A stretch of DNA of 64,000 nucleotides from Methanomicrobia archaeon. GTDB lineage: Archaea > Halobacteriota > Bog-38 > Methanoflorentales > Methanoflorentaceae. The stretch spans positions 68,479 through 132,478 of the forward strand of contig JACTTZ010000003.1 of assembly GCA_015660915.1 (NCBI GenBank), given 5' to 3'. The notes beneath the pieces were generated by a model, which saw only the letters and a program-made list of their open reading frames with translations, made no database searches and was not told where the DNA came from. How positions within the stretch are numbered: position 1 is the stretch's first letter; every line of letters starts with the position of its first letter. This document shows, piece after piece, positions 53,204 to 62,148 of this stretch. A program made the position numbers and the translations under genes.

Positions 53204-54352
53204 TTATTCGTCGGTTGCTCGACACAAATCGAGCAATACACCCTTCAACGTGGCCACGTCAGCGTCTGTTTTGACTGACGTACCTGAAAAATGGGTTCTT
53301 GATGCCTGATAACCGATACTCCGTAAGCTACTTAAAAGCGTTTCAATGGGGATCGGCGGGCATTTAAGCTCTTTCAATAGCTTATGGTAATCAAAAAACG
53401 TTACGACATCAAGCTCATTAAGACACAACTCAACTGTCTTAGAGGCTTGCTTTTTGGTTCCAAAAACGCCATTTTCAAGGCTGTTAAGAACTCTCTTGCA
53501 GAAAAGTTGGTCGTAGAGCGGCCCAAGCCAAAGCGGTCCAGCAACAACCGGTTTCGCGGCACACAACGCACATTCACAACACTGCACAGGAGCAAGCCCT
53601 TGCGTGACGTAGCGATGCCCGCATTTGAAGCAGTGGAAGACAAATCCGAGTGAGCTTAGACACGCATCAGCGAGTCTTGCGCCTCGTTCGATCCGCAAAT
53701 AAACTCGATAATAGTGCTCGGTCGCATGCGCAAGAACAGGAACCGCAGATTTATCGTATTTGACAGATTCTCGAACAATATTTCCGATGAGTATCCTTAT
53801 TCCTGTCTCTGCATGATACTCAGTGTTCAAAGGCAGTGCGGAGTACCTCCTTACGCCGGCGTTGAAATGGGCGCCACTTAGGGGGGCAGTGTCAGTAGCC
53901 GTCACGCAGAGCATCTTGCTGGCGGATCTGCACGCAGCATCAACAAAAGGAGCCGGCGATCCAAACGGATCGATATCGACGACACCGAACCTTTCTTCTG
54001 ACATTAAAGCGTTTGCATCGGAGTGCTTCACGTGAACGTTTAGCAGCAACCGTTTTGCGTTCCTTCTAATGAGCTTGTATGCGGCGTCATCGTGATCATT
54101 TAACGTGACTGCCAAATGCGCTTCGTTTGCGACTCTGAGTCCCCGTATGCCGCTCGCGCCGAGCGCATCGAGATATGTGATCGTGCTCCTCCCGCTTTGA
54201 CTATCAGCGAGAGCCTGCATGCAAGCGACGTTTATGTCTCGGCCAAACTCCATTGTCGGATTATAAAAGACCGCCGCCGAGGAAGGGGGGTACGACGCAT
54301 TTAGATCCAATCGTGGCACCAAAACAGCAGTTTGGCCCTCAACAACGAGCAT
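53204..54352 (-). CDS. trm1: tRNA (guanine-26-N2)-dimethyltransferase
   Basis: 382 residues from ATG 54352; the frame extends 26 residues upstream without family similarity. VFYNPTMEFGRDIN is the Trm1 N-terminal mark; motif I is YLDALGASGIRGLR, and VVDIDPFGSPAPFVDAA carries the catalytic DPFG. A C-terminal zinc-ribbon part has CFKCG and CCECALC. It dimethylates G26 of tRNAs. Convergent with the EMC3-like gene. Confidence 0.94.
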   Translation of the reverse strand: MLVVEGQTAVLVPRLDLNASYPPSSAAVFYNPTMEFGRDINVACMQALADSQSGRSTITYLDALGASGIRGLRVANEAHLAVTLNDHDDAAYKLIRRNAKRLLLNVHVKHSDANALMSEERFGVVDIDPFGSPAPFVDAACRSASKMLCVTATDTAPLSGAHFNAGVRRYSALPLNTEYHAETGIRILIGNIVRESVKYDKSAVPVLAHATEHYYRVYLRIERGARLADACLSSLGFVFHCFKCGHRYVTQGLAPVQCCECALCAAKPVVAGPLWLGPLYDQLFCKRVLNSLENGVFGTKKQASKTVELCLNELDVVTFFDYHKLLKELKCPPIPIETLLSSLRSIGYQASRTHFSGTSVKTDADVATLKGVLLDLCRATDE

Positions 54353-54471
54353 CGTTCGCACGCGTAAGACTAAGTTTTGTAAATCATAAGTTTTGTCATA
54401 CGCCGTGATTTGCGTAGCGATTGCGCACACTGCGCACGCAAGAACAGAGCCACCGGTCGGTGATTCGCGTG

Positions 54472-55710
54472 TTATTTAACCTTCTCAAACTTCCAACGTT
54501 CAGTCAGCGGGGCGGTGGCATCGATACCAACCTTTGTCGTAGTGCCGTCGCTGCGCGCGCGCGGATCGAGTGATGATCCCCGGACGTGTGGCACTATCAT
54601 AATGTCTGAATCCCCTCGAACTCGGGTGGCAACTGCGAATTCAACATCAGCCATGTCGTAGATATCAATGTCATCGTCGACTACTACGACGTGTTTCAAA
54701 CTCGTGTGAGCCGCGAACGCTGCCATCATAACATTTCTTGCATCCCCCTCAGTCTGTTTTTCTATCTGAATGACAGCGTGCAGATAGTGACGGCCCCCCG
54801 CAGTCAATATCACGTTCTTGACTTTCGTGACGTCCTGACACGCTTTGTATATTCGCGGCTCGTAGGGAATGCCCATTAAAAGAGAATGCTCGACGCCGGC
54901 TGGCAATATAGAATGGTATATTGGATCTTTAACTGAAGCTAGTCTCGTCAGTTCTATGATTGGTTCCTGTCGCACAAGGTCATAAGTGCCTGTGAGATCG
55001 ACAAACGGACCTTCGTCTGCCGTTCTTGTTGGGCTTATCTGCCCCTCCAAGACTATTTCGCTCGGCGGGATTGGGACTCCATTTTCGCATTCGATGAGGG
55101 GTTGCACCTCGCCCTTCAGTGCCGCAGCGTAATTGAATTCAAAACCGCACGGCACTCTCGTTGTCGTAGCAAACAGTGTGACAGGATCAACGCCTATAGC
55201 AATAGCGACGTTTAGAGGCTCCGCTTTTTTCGCGCTGGCCTTATGCATCAAGTATGTGTGACGCGGAGGAACAAGCCTTACGGCGAGCGAAGTGTCGTCG
55301 ATGACCATCATGCGATGAACGGACGCATTTACTTTTTGACCATATTTTGCCACCAGAACACCTGCGGTGATGTAAGGTCCACCCTCTCGCTCGAAGAACT
55401 TCATAATCGGCAACTTACTCAGACGAGGAGTGTGTTCCACGTCCCAGGCAAATTCTTGGACCGTCGTTTTTCCGTTCGGTGCCGTGCTTAGAAGTTTGCG
55501 GATGATTCCTCGTTCTTGAACGCCAAGTGCGCGGGCAAGCAGCGCGCGTGAGCCGATGAGATTTACGATAGCTCGACAACCGGCGACACGCTCGAATAGG
55601 ACTGGTCCTCGTCCGCGAGCTAGACGCGGGGCCTCTAAGATCGGTGAAACCGCCTTCGTTATAACCTCAAGTTGTCCAGAGTCCATTAGATGCTGAACAA
55701 AGCGTCTCAT
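54472..55710 (-). CDS. ubiD: UbiD-family decarboxylase, probably anhydromevalonate phosphate decarboxylase
   Basis: 412 residues. PIMKFFEREGGPYITAG, the ALKGEVQPLIECENGVPIPPSEIVLEG segment and the DEGPFVDLTGTYD acidic loop place it in the prenyl-FMN-dependent decarboxylase family. In most archaea a UbiD homologue acts in the modified mevalonate pathway, decarboxylating anhydromevalonate phosphate to isopentenyl phosphate; that is the likeliest role here. It starts directly after the UbiX stop. Confidence 0.9.
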   Translation of the reverse strand: MRRFVQHLMDSGQLEVITKAVSPILEAPRLARGRGPVLFERVAGCRAIVNLIGSRALLARALGVQERGIIRKLLSTAPNGKTTVQEFAWDVEHTPRLSKLPIMKFFEREGGPYITAGVLVAKYGQKVNASVHRMMVIDDTSLAVRLVPPRHTYLMHKASAKKAEPLNVAIAIGVDPVTLFATTTRVPCGFEFNYAAALKGEVQPLIECENGVPIPPSEIVLEGQISPTRTADEGPFVDLTGTYDLVRQEPIIELTRLASVKDPIYHSILPAGVEHSLLMGIPYEPRIYKACQDVTKVKNVILTAGGRHYLHAVIQIEKQTEGDARNVMMAAFAAHTSLKHVVVVDDDIDIYDMADVEFAVATRVRGDSDIMIVPHVRGSSLDPRARSDGTTTKVGIDATAPLTERWKFEKVK

Positions 55711-56265
55711 TCAGTCACCCCATCGCTGCGAAAGCGAATGATCTAGTTGCAACAGGTCAAGCACACGCGCTACTAGCGTGTCGATGAGCTCTCCAATCGT
55801 CGCTGGACGTGTGTAAAACCCGGGACTTGCCGGAACTATTACGGCCCCACATTGGGACAATTTCAACATGTTGCTTAAATGAATCCCGCTAAGCGGCGTC
55901 TCGCGCACCACTAATATTAGCTTTCTTCTTTCCTTCAAGCATACATCGGCCGCACGCGTCACAAGATTTGAAGAGATGCCGTGTGCGATGCTTCCAAGCG
56001 TCTTCATACTACACGGAATTATCACCATGCCGTTGCTAATGTGAGATCCGCTGGCAATGGGCGCCGATAAATCCATTTCTTCGTAAATCTGGTAGGCCAG
56101 CGAGGTAACGTAATTCAAACTATACTGAGTCTCGATACTCATAAGATCCTGGCCACTCTTGGTCACAATGAGCTGCGTTTCAACCTGCAGATCCCGTAGG
56201 GCTTCCAGTAACCGAACGCCGTATTGTACTCCGCTCGCGCCGGTAATCGCGACTGTTATCGTCAT
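55711..56265 (-). CDS. ubiX: Flavin prenyltransferase UbiX
   Basis: Makes prenyl-FMN, the cofactor needed by UbiD, from FMN and a dimethylallyl phosphate. 184 residues: TGASGVQYGVRLLEAL binds flavin, and the CSMKTLGSIAHGIS and RETPLSGIHLSNMLKL segments are the family marks. It overlaps the lpdD-like gene by 4 bases and abuts ubiD, so the three form a coupled operon. Confidence 0.95.
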   Translation of the reverse strand: MTITVAITGASGVQYGVRLLEALRDLQVETQLIVTKSGQDLMSIETQYSLNYVTSLAYQIYEEMDLSAPIASGSHISNGMVIIPCSMKTLGSIAHGISSNLVTRAADVCLKERRKLILVVRETPLSGIHLSNMLKLSQCGAVIVPASPGFYTRPATIGELIDTLVARVLDLLQLDHSLSQRWGD

Positions 56266-56615
56266 TTTAGTGCCTCGATAAGTTCGTTCACAAGCGCAAA
56301 TGATGCGTCAACAATCTGGCTGACTTGCTGCTCAGACGCATTGCTGACATGAATGCCGACTATCACGGCGCAGCTACAATTCAGCTCTTTCGAAATTCGC
56401 GAAGCAGCTTCTTTGGCTATCACATCATCCCGATGGTCAGGCACAGTGAGTACTGACGCGTATGATCGCTTGCTAAATCCGCCCAACGCGACGGCGCCCA
56501 CATGCGCTTCGCCCCCCACCAACGTCACAAGCAAATCTTGACCCAAATGAGTCACGCCGATCACCAAATCTGTTGAACCTGCGCTTCTTGTTAACTCCAA
56601 GGTATCACGAAACAA
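56262..56615 (-). CDS. LpdD-like prenylated-flavin chaperone domain protein
   Basis: 117 residues. Small alpha-beta protein with GVTHLGQDLLVTLVGGEAHVGAVALGG and TVPDHRDDVIAKEAA, resembling the D subunit of gallate decarboxylase-type UbiD systems. Such proteins are thought to help deliver or mature prenyl-FMN. First gene of the operon with ubiX (4-base overlap) and ubiD. Confidence 0.85.
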   Translation of the reverse strand: MFRDTLELTRSAGSTDLVIGVTHLGQDLLVTLVGGEAHVGAVALGGFSKRSYASVLTVPDHRDDVIAKEAASRISKELNCSCAVIVGIHVSNASEQQVSQIVDASFALVNELIEALK

Positions 56616-57046
56616 ACACTTACTCCTTGTTGGGTGCTTTTTTGGCCATTTAAGTCGTTGAATCGCCGACGCCGTGTGATGAGCACGACGCAGCCTTCTC
56701 TAGTTCTATTTTACTGACAGCCTAAAGGCTTTTGGGTTTTGCGCTTTTTTCGCAGAAACAGACGAGCCTGCGAGTTGTAGCAGTGCTGGCAGAGTTGTGA
56801 ATCTTAACCACTGCGCCGACCGAGAATCCTTAAAGTCAGCTCAGTTTTTCTGGGATACGCAAAAAGAAGGCAGGCGCCGCGTGTGAGGTCTTGCGGCATC
56901 GAAAAGAAGGTATGTTTTAGAACCAAACCGTTGCAGCTTTCACGAAAATACTTGTGATAGAAGGCTTGCAATTGGGCGACAATTTTAGCTGGAATGAACA
57001 TACGCATTTATCTAAGAAAAACTTACTACAAACGCGGAGGAAGGCG
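56616..57046. other. 431-base divergent region upstream of cofD, no gene seen
   Basis: Contains a small hairpin followed by T residues (AGCC-TAAA-GGCT-TTT at 56719-56733) and a GCGC...GCGC A/T-rich stretch. A tRNA D-arm-like fragment on the minus strand near 56800-56825 does not fold into a cloverleaf. The cofD frame is open back to an ATG at 56954, but the Shine-Dalgarno points to a later start. Confidence 0.45.
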
Positions 57047-57958
57047 TTGCTATTGCTATCTGGGGGAACAGGCAGTCCAAAGTTACTTCGCGGGCTGCTG
57101 CACTTTTGTCCTGAAACACAACTGACCGTTATCGCGAATACGGGAGATGATATATGGGTCTCTGGCAATCTTGTTTGTCCCGACGTCGACACGGTCATCT
57201 ATACGATCGCAGGAGTTTCAACCGACCGGTGGTGGGGCATAAAGAATGACACTTTCTTGACCCACGAGGCGCTGGTCAGCCGCGGACACGAAGAGGCACT
57301 CGTTATAGGCGAGCTTGATAGGGCGACCCACATTTTCCGCACCGATATCGTGCGACAGGGAGCGACGTTGACTGACGCGACGCTGCTTCTGTGCGCTTCG
57401 TTCGGCGTGTCTTCCAAAGTCCTGCCAATGACGAACGACTTTGTCCCTACGATGCTTAAAACGGACGAGGGCGAGATGCATATTCAAGATTTTCTCATAA
57501 AACACAAGCAGCGGCCCTCCGTTTCCCAAGTCAATTGTGGGGCTGGCTCTATGACACGGGAAGTAGAAGCCGCCTTAGGGGAGCACGATGCTGTTGTCAT
57601 CGGCCCTTCGAATCCGATCTCAAGCATCGGGCCAATTCTGCGCGTAAATGGGATGAGAGAAGCTCTTAAAGAGCGATTTGTCGTCGCGGTCAGTCCGATC
57701 ATTCAGACTGAGCCCGTGAGCGGACCGGCGCGCAAATTTATGGAAGCTGCAAGACTTCCCGTTAGCTCTGTCGGGGTTGCCGAGTTCTACGCCGACTTCT
57801 TGGACGTCCTAATCGTTGACAATACGGACTTCGACATTTCACGTCGCGATTTGCCAGGCGATGTCGAAGTGCTGCGCGCGAGTATTATCATGCTAGACAG
57901 ACAGCACAGCGAAGAACTTGCAGCAGAAATCCTGCAAGTAGTTGGTCAGCATTGCTGA
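57047..57958 (+). CDS. cofD: 2-phospho-L-lactate transferase (F420 synthesis)
   Basis: Joins a phospholactate or phosphoenolpyruvate-derived group to the deazaflavin FO on the way to coenzyme F420. 303 residues; LLLLSGGTGSPKLLRGL and IANTGDD are the conserved GDP and metal motifs. The start is TTG 57047: GGAGG (57036-57040) lies 6 bases upstream and the product then begins at the family's usual residue. An ATG at 56954 would add 31 unrelated residues. Confidence 0.94.
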   Translation: MLLLSGGTGSPKLLRGLLHFCPETQLTVIANTGDDIWVSGNLVCPDVDTVIYTIAGVSTDRWWGIKNDTFLTHEALVSRGHEEALVIGELDRATHIFRTDIVRQGATLTDATLLLCASFGVSSKVLPMTNDFVPTMLKTDEGEMHIQDFLIKHKQRPSVSQVNCGAGSMTREVEAALGEHDAVVIGPSNPISSIGPILRVNGMREALKERFVVAVSPIIQTEPVSGPARKFMEAARLPVSSVGVAEFYADFLDVLIVDNTDFDISRRDLPGDVEVLRASIIMLDRQHSEELAAEILQVVGQHC

Positions 57959-58094
57959 TGTCGTTAATCGAAATCTGGACCCCTCAGCAAAGTAAGATTA
58001 AATAACAGCGAACCACAATAGTGAAACGCAACGTTTGCTGCTCAGTTACTTGAGCGCTCCGACCAACGTCGTGCAAGACGATTGAGGTTTTGCC

Positions 58095-59201
58095 TTGACT
58101 CAAATAGACTTTGACTTAACAATCGGTGACATCAAGATACCGAACCCTTTGGTTCTCGCTTCGATTGCGGGACTGACGAACAGTTCATTTGCCATAACGC
58201 GCAGCGCTGGGCTTGCAATTTTGGGTGGGTATAATCTCGATGAAGCAACCATCAAGGCCGCAAAAGAGCTGGTTAAGAAAGGGCGAAGCGAATTCGCGTA
58301 TGATGACCCGATGCCAGTTATTAAAAACGAGCTTGGAGTCATGAACGCGACCGAGATCATAGCTGGAGTTAATGCACGGTCGAGCACGTTAGAACCTCTG
58401 CTCGAAATCGCAGAACTGACTCATCAAGAAGGGGCAATTCTTGAACTGAATGCGCACTGCAGGCAGCCAGAAATGGAAGCTATAGGCGCTGGTCAATTTC
58501 TAGCGCGAGATCTAACCAAGCTAGGCGAATGGATCCAGGAGATCAAACAGACGGACGTGCCGTTGTCTGTGAAAATTCGCGCAGGAGTGGTCGGCGATGT
58601 CGAGCTCGCTAAGGCTATAGACAGGGCAGGTGCCGATGCGATTCATATCGACACAATGGATTCGGGACCTACGTTAATCAAGAAGATACGAAATGCTACC
58701 ACCCTCAAAATCATCGCCAACAATTCAATTGTGGACTATAGCAGCGCCCACAAAATGTTCTCGATGGGCGCAGACTACGTTTCAGTCGCTCGCGCTGCAA
58801 TGGCCGGCGACATAGCTCTACAGGAGATACTAGCTGAGGTCCAATCATATCAAGAGACAGTTGGGTGGTATAACGCACCAAAACACATCTGTGCCGGTGG
58901 GGACCTGCGAGGGTTGACGTATTGCTGCACGCCGGTAAAGGATTGCCCGCTCCATTACGTTTTGAAAAGAGCAGGAATCACGAAGGAAGAGTATGTCCGT
59001 ATCAAAGAGAGCTTTAAGGGAACAAAGCTCGGGGCAGGGCCCGATACATGCTTTGGTAGCATGGTTTGGTGCTGCAAGATCACGAGGCCGTGTCCTTGGA
59101 GGGACAGCAGTTTACAGGACCTAGGCTTTTCTGACGTTGAGTATATGCAACTCAAAAAACAGCTCGCGGAAGCGTTCCTCAGCTGTCGAAATCTTGAGTG
59201 A
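58095..59201 (+). CDS. Methanogenesis marker protein 9 (TIM-barrel plus Cys-rich domain)
   Basis: 368 residues. The first 260 form a dihydroorotate-dehydrogenase-like TIM barrel; the C-terminal part is Cys-rich (CAGGDLRGLTYCCTP, CPLHY, TCFGSMVWCCK, CPW), likely binding an iron-sulfur cluster. The domain combination is the one used as a genome marker for methanogens and related archaea; the reaction is unknown. TTG 58095 has GAGGT (58084-58088) 6 bases upstream. The stop overlaps the next gene by 4 bases. Confidence 0.9.
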   Translation: MTQIDFDLTIGDIKIPNPLVLASIAGLTNSSFAITRSAGLAILGGYNLDEATIKAAKELVKKGRSEFAYDDPMPVIKNELGVMNATEIIAGVNARSSTLEPLLEIAELTHQEGAILELNAHCRQPEMEAIGAGQFLARDLTKLGEWIQEIKQTDVPLSVKIRAGVVGDVELAKAIDRAGADAIHIDTMDSGPTLIKKIRNATTLKIIANNSIVDYSSAHKMFSMGADYVSVARAAMAGDIALQEILAEVQSYQETVGWYNAPKHICAGGDLRGLTYCCTPVKDCPLHYVLKRAGITKEEYVRIKESFKGTKLGAGPDTCFGSMVWCCKITRPCPWRDSSLQDLGFSDVEYMQLKKQLAEAFLSCRNLE

Positions 59202-60064
59202 GATACCTTTTCAACATGTACGAAACAGACTTTATAGCCGGTTCCGCGGAGCTTGCGATGTTGCTCGAGGTCTCCGCGACGCCAAAGCCCGGCAATGTAG
59301 ACAGAACACACGACTTTGAAGATCTAGCCTACGAGCATTTCCTCGGGTCGTCTGTGGGCATGTTTCCTGCGTTCAGAAAAGCGGCATCAGGGGGACATCA
59401 CATTGGCGATCTGATTTTAAACGCAGTGCGGGCAAGCGCTACATGGCAAAGAGCAGGAAACTGCCACTTTGGCGCTATTCTTCTGTTGATTCCGTTGTGT
59501 GCTGCGGCAAGCAGAAGCAGCACGATAGATCAGCTTAGGACAAACGTAACAGAAGTAGTGAGAGGCACCACAACCACGGACGCCGTACGGTTTTATGAAT
59601 CGTTTCGGAGCGTTAACGTCCGCGTCCGAGAGCAGCATTACCTTGACGTAAATGATCCCGAATCAACAAACACTATTCAAAAGCAGCAACTGACGCTCTT
59701 CGATGTTATGGACATTTCTAGCTCAAGCGATACGATCGCTAAGGAGTGGATTGAGGGATTCCCGCGAACCTTTCGTGGTGCTGAACTGTTCAAACAGATC
59801 AAAGAATCGGGACAAAACCTAAACGAGTCGATCGTGCACTTGTTCCTTCGCCTTCTGAGCGAGGCGCCTGACACCCTCGTGGCTAAGAAATTTGGCTCTA
59901 AGGTAGCTCATGAGGTTTCAGCGAAGGCAACAGACGCGTTGAAACACGGCAATATTGAGAATTTGGACAAAGAGCTTATCTCGCGGCGCATCAATCCAGG
60001 CACGACAGCAGATCTCGTGATTGGGTCATTGTTCGTCACGCTCTTAGGAGGATTCAGGTACTAA
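59198..60064 (+). CDS. CitG-like triphosphoribosyl-dephospho-CoA synthase family protein
   Basis: 288 residues. TPKPGNVDRTHDFED near residue 28 is the CitG/MdcB phosphate motif, and GNCHFGAILLLIPL and NPGTTADLVIGSLFVTLLG are also family-typical. In methanogens no citrate lyase exists; homologues occur beside tetrahydromethanopterin genes here and in methylotrophs, which suggests a role in that coenzyme's pathway. It overlaps the marker-9 gene and the DUF447 gene by 4 and 1 bases. Confidence 0.85.
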   Translation: MRYLFNMYETDFIAGSAELAMLLEVSATPKPGNVDRTHDFEDLAYEHFLGSSVGMFPAFRKAASGGHHIGDLILNAVRASATWQRAGNCHFGAILLLIPLCAAASRSSTIDQLRTNVTEVVRGTTTTDAVRFYESFRSVNVRVREQHYLDVNDPESTNTIQKQQLTLFDVMDISSSSDTIAKEWIEGFPRTFRGAELFKQIKESGQNLNESIVHLFLRLLSEAPDTLVAKKFGSKVAHEVSAKATDALKHGNIENLDKELISRRINPGTTADLVIGSLFVTLLGGFRY

Positions 60065-60618
60065 TGGAGATCGAATTTCACGAGGGGATTTCAGAGGTCG
60101 TAGCCACCACGCGCAATGATCAGCCCAATGCGGCTCCGGTAGGCATTATAAATCGCGACTTCCTCTACACTTTGCTTTACAAAGAGAGTCACACCTTTCT
60201 GAACGTCAAAAAGAATCTTGAGTTGGTTGCAAACTTTGTTTTAGACCCGCTGCTTTACGTGCAGACGGCCTTTGAGGATCTTGATTCTTCGTTTTTTCGC
60301 TCAGATGAATCGGCGCCAGTTCTCAAAGCAGCGTACGCGTGGGTTGAATTCAAGTGTCTGATTCTAGAAAAACCGACTCAAAAGAGCGCGCTTGTAAAAC
60401 TTCTGCCGGTGAGGTCTGTTGTTCTACAGAGACCGATAGTATCAATTAACAGAGCATTTTGCGCTATACTTGAGGCAACGATTGATGCAACACGGTATGT
60501 GGCGCTAAAAGATCCAAAGTACCTCGAACGCGCAGCCCACTACGAGACCGTTGTTAGAAAGTGCGGCGGAAAACGGGAGTTAGAAGCATTTCAGCTGCTC
60601 AAGGGATATTTTGTATAA
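60064..60618 (+). CDS. DUF447 family protein, tetrahydromethanopterin-associated
   Basis: 184 residues. FMN-binding split-barrel-like N-terminus (NAAPVGIINRDFLYTLLYKESHTF). The family is found in methanogens and in the tetrahydromethanopterin clusters of methylotrophic bacteria, where mutants affect the coenzyme; the exact step is not assigned. It overlaps the CitG-like gene by one base (TAATG) and precedes the dmrX-like gene by 47 bases. Confidence 0.85.
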   Translation: MEIEFHEGISEVVATTRNDQPNAAPVGIINRDFLYTLLYKESHTFLNVKKNLELVANFVLDPLLYVQTAFEDLDSSFFRSDESAPVLKAAYAWVEFKCLILEKPTQKSALVKLLPVRSVVLQRPIVSINRAFCAILEATIDATRYVALKDPKYLERAAHYETVVRKCGGKRELEAFQLLKGYFV

Positions 60619-60665
60619 GGACAAGTATGGCATTTCAATCGAGATCACAGCGTTTGGAGGAGAGT

Positions 60666-61367
60666 GTGAAAATCGCTTGGGGCATGACCGGTGCCGGGCA
60701 TTACTTAAAAGATACCGTTGATTTATTCGTTGAACTCAAGCGAAATTATAGTGATCGCGTAAGCATTACGTCGTTTGTCTCGCGGGCAGCAGAAGAAGTT
60801 GCACGCGTGTACGGGCTCTTTCAGTACCTGCCGGCAGTCTCTCCCGGCGGGTACATGGAAGAGATCATACTCGAAACAGAGCAAGGATGGAGCTATCCTA
60901 AAACCGGTCGCTTCTCACGCGGCATCTATGACGCTCTATTCGTATCCCCTACGACTTCTAACACAGTTGCGAAGATAGCCCACGGCATTGCCGACTCACT
61001 GGTCACTAACGCAGCCGCACACGCAGTGAAAGCCGGTGTTTCGGTTTTCATTGTTCCGGTCGACATTGCAGGCAGCATCAAAAGTCCTGTGCCCTACTTT
61101 ATAGATAGGGACCTCTGCACTGAGTGTCGCGAATGTGCGCGAGCGTGCCCGAACGACGCCATTAACGAACAAATCGATTACCTTCGTTGCAACGGTTGCG
61201 GGTTGTGTACGGATGTTTGCGACTATGATGCGATCCAGGGAGGGGCGGTTAACCTAGTTGTCCGTGAAATTGATAAAAATAACGTACAAACGCTTAGAAA
61301 ACTCTCAGGAATCACGGTTCTTAACGATCCGACCGAGCTCAAAGACGCGCTTTGGGCAATGTTCTGA
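60666..61367 (+). CDS. Iron-sulfur flavoprotein, dihydromethanopterin reductase DmrX-like
   Basis: 233 residues. The N-terminal two thirds are a UbiX-like flavoprotein domain (KIAWGMTGAGHYLKDTVDL, SPTTSNTVAKIAHGIADSLVTNA). The C-terminus has two 4Fe-4S motifs (CTECRECARACP, CNGCGLCTDVCD). DmrX reduces dihydromethanopterin at the end of tetrahydromethanopterin synthesis in Methanosarcina. GTG 60666 has GGAGG (60656-60660) 5 bases upstream; an ATG at 60627 is an alternative. Confidence 0.9.
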   Translation: MKIAWGMTGAGHYLKDTVDLFVELKRNYSDRVSITSFVSRAAEEVARVYGLFQYLPAVSPGGYMEEIILETEQGWSYPKTGRFSRGIYDALFVSPTTSNTVAKIAHGIADSLVTNAAAHAVKAGVSVFIVPVDIAGSIKSPVPYFIDRDLCTECRECARACPNDAINEQIDYLRCNGCGLCTDVCDYDAIQGGAVNLVVREIDKNNVQTLRKLSGITVLNDPTELKDALWAMF

Positions 61368-61417
61368 TATGCTCTTCACGGCTCGCATGCTCAATCGGCC
61401 TTTTTTGCTGCGCGGAC

Positions 61418-62083
61418 TTACCTACTATTTTTGTAATTGCCGAGTCGTGCTTTGAGTGAATGGCTTACTAATCGTAGGCGCGGCGATGCTCGGCCCTTAG
61501 CTTGCGATCTGCCATCCTTTATGGCACAGAGTATTTGCTCCACATCGGCACCGTTCGCAATATTCACTTCAGTATATCCAAAACCGACTGTCTCTACTTT
61601 ATGTGAATCACTTCCGCCCGTCACCCCAAGGTTCAGCTTTCGAGCAGAACGGGTCGCAACATAGTTTGAATATCCAAAAAGATATTTCGAATTAAACGCC
61701 TCCACAGCGTCTAATCGTTTAACTTGGAGATTTCGGATGCCCTGTCTGAAGACCGCGAATGGATGTGGCGCGACAGCGATTCCACCGTCATCGTGAGCGC
61801 ACTCTATGGTTTCAGCAGCAGACAACCCGGAAGGAATGGGACCATGAATTCCCAGTGCAATCAAATGGCCCTCGCTCGTTGAGATCTCAGCACCAGGTAC
61901 TATGATCAAATCAAGTCCAAGATCTTGAGCAAGTTTTGATGCAGCAAAAAAAGATTGCAAAGAGTTGTGATCAGTGATTGCTATACCGTCAAGACCTACC
62001 TCTTGAGCCCGTTTGAGTATCGCTTCGATCGAACTGTGTGAGTCAGGCGAAAACTGCGAGTGAATGTGCAGGTCAAGCCGCAT
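61418..62083 (-). CDS. PHP-domain metallo-phosphoesterase
   Basis: 221 residues. The metal site is complete: DLHIHSQFSPDS at the N-terminus, ITDHNSL near residue 37, a E in GAEISTSEGHL, APHPF near residue 116 and TGGSDSHK near residue 175. The family includes histidinol phosphatase-like and TrpH-type enzymes; the substrate is unknown. Convergent with the dmrX-like gene and divergent from the pterin gene. Confidence 0.9.
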   Translation of the reverse strand: MRLDLHIHSQFSPDSHSSIEAILKRAQEVGLDGIAITDHNSLQSFFAASKLAQDLGLDLIIVPGAEISTSEGHLIALGIHGPIPSGLSAAETIECAHDDGGIAVAPHPFAVFRQGIRNLQVKRLDAVEAFNSKYLFGYSNYVATRSARKLNLGVTGGSDSHKVETVGFGYTEVNIANGADVEQILCAIKDGRSQAKGRASPRLRLVSHSLKARLGNYKNSR

Positions 62084-62100
62084 GCTATCAGTAATTGTGA

Positions 62101-62112
62101 TATAATATATTA
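62101..62112 (+). promoter_or_regulatory. TATA region between the PHP gene and the pterin gene
   Basis: TATAATATATTA at 62101-62112. On the plus strand it lies 37-48 bases before the GTG start at 62149; on the minus strand it is close to the PHP gene start at 62083. It could serve either gene. Confidence 0.5.
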
Positions 62113-62148
62113 AGGGTATGTAGTTACTGGTGAGAACCTATTGCACGA

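Noticed and set aside
56790-56830. tRNA-like segment on the minus strand (GGCGCAGTGGTTAAG)
   Set aside because: It resembles a D-arm, but no acceptor stem, anticodon arm or T-arm can be placed around it.
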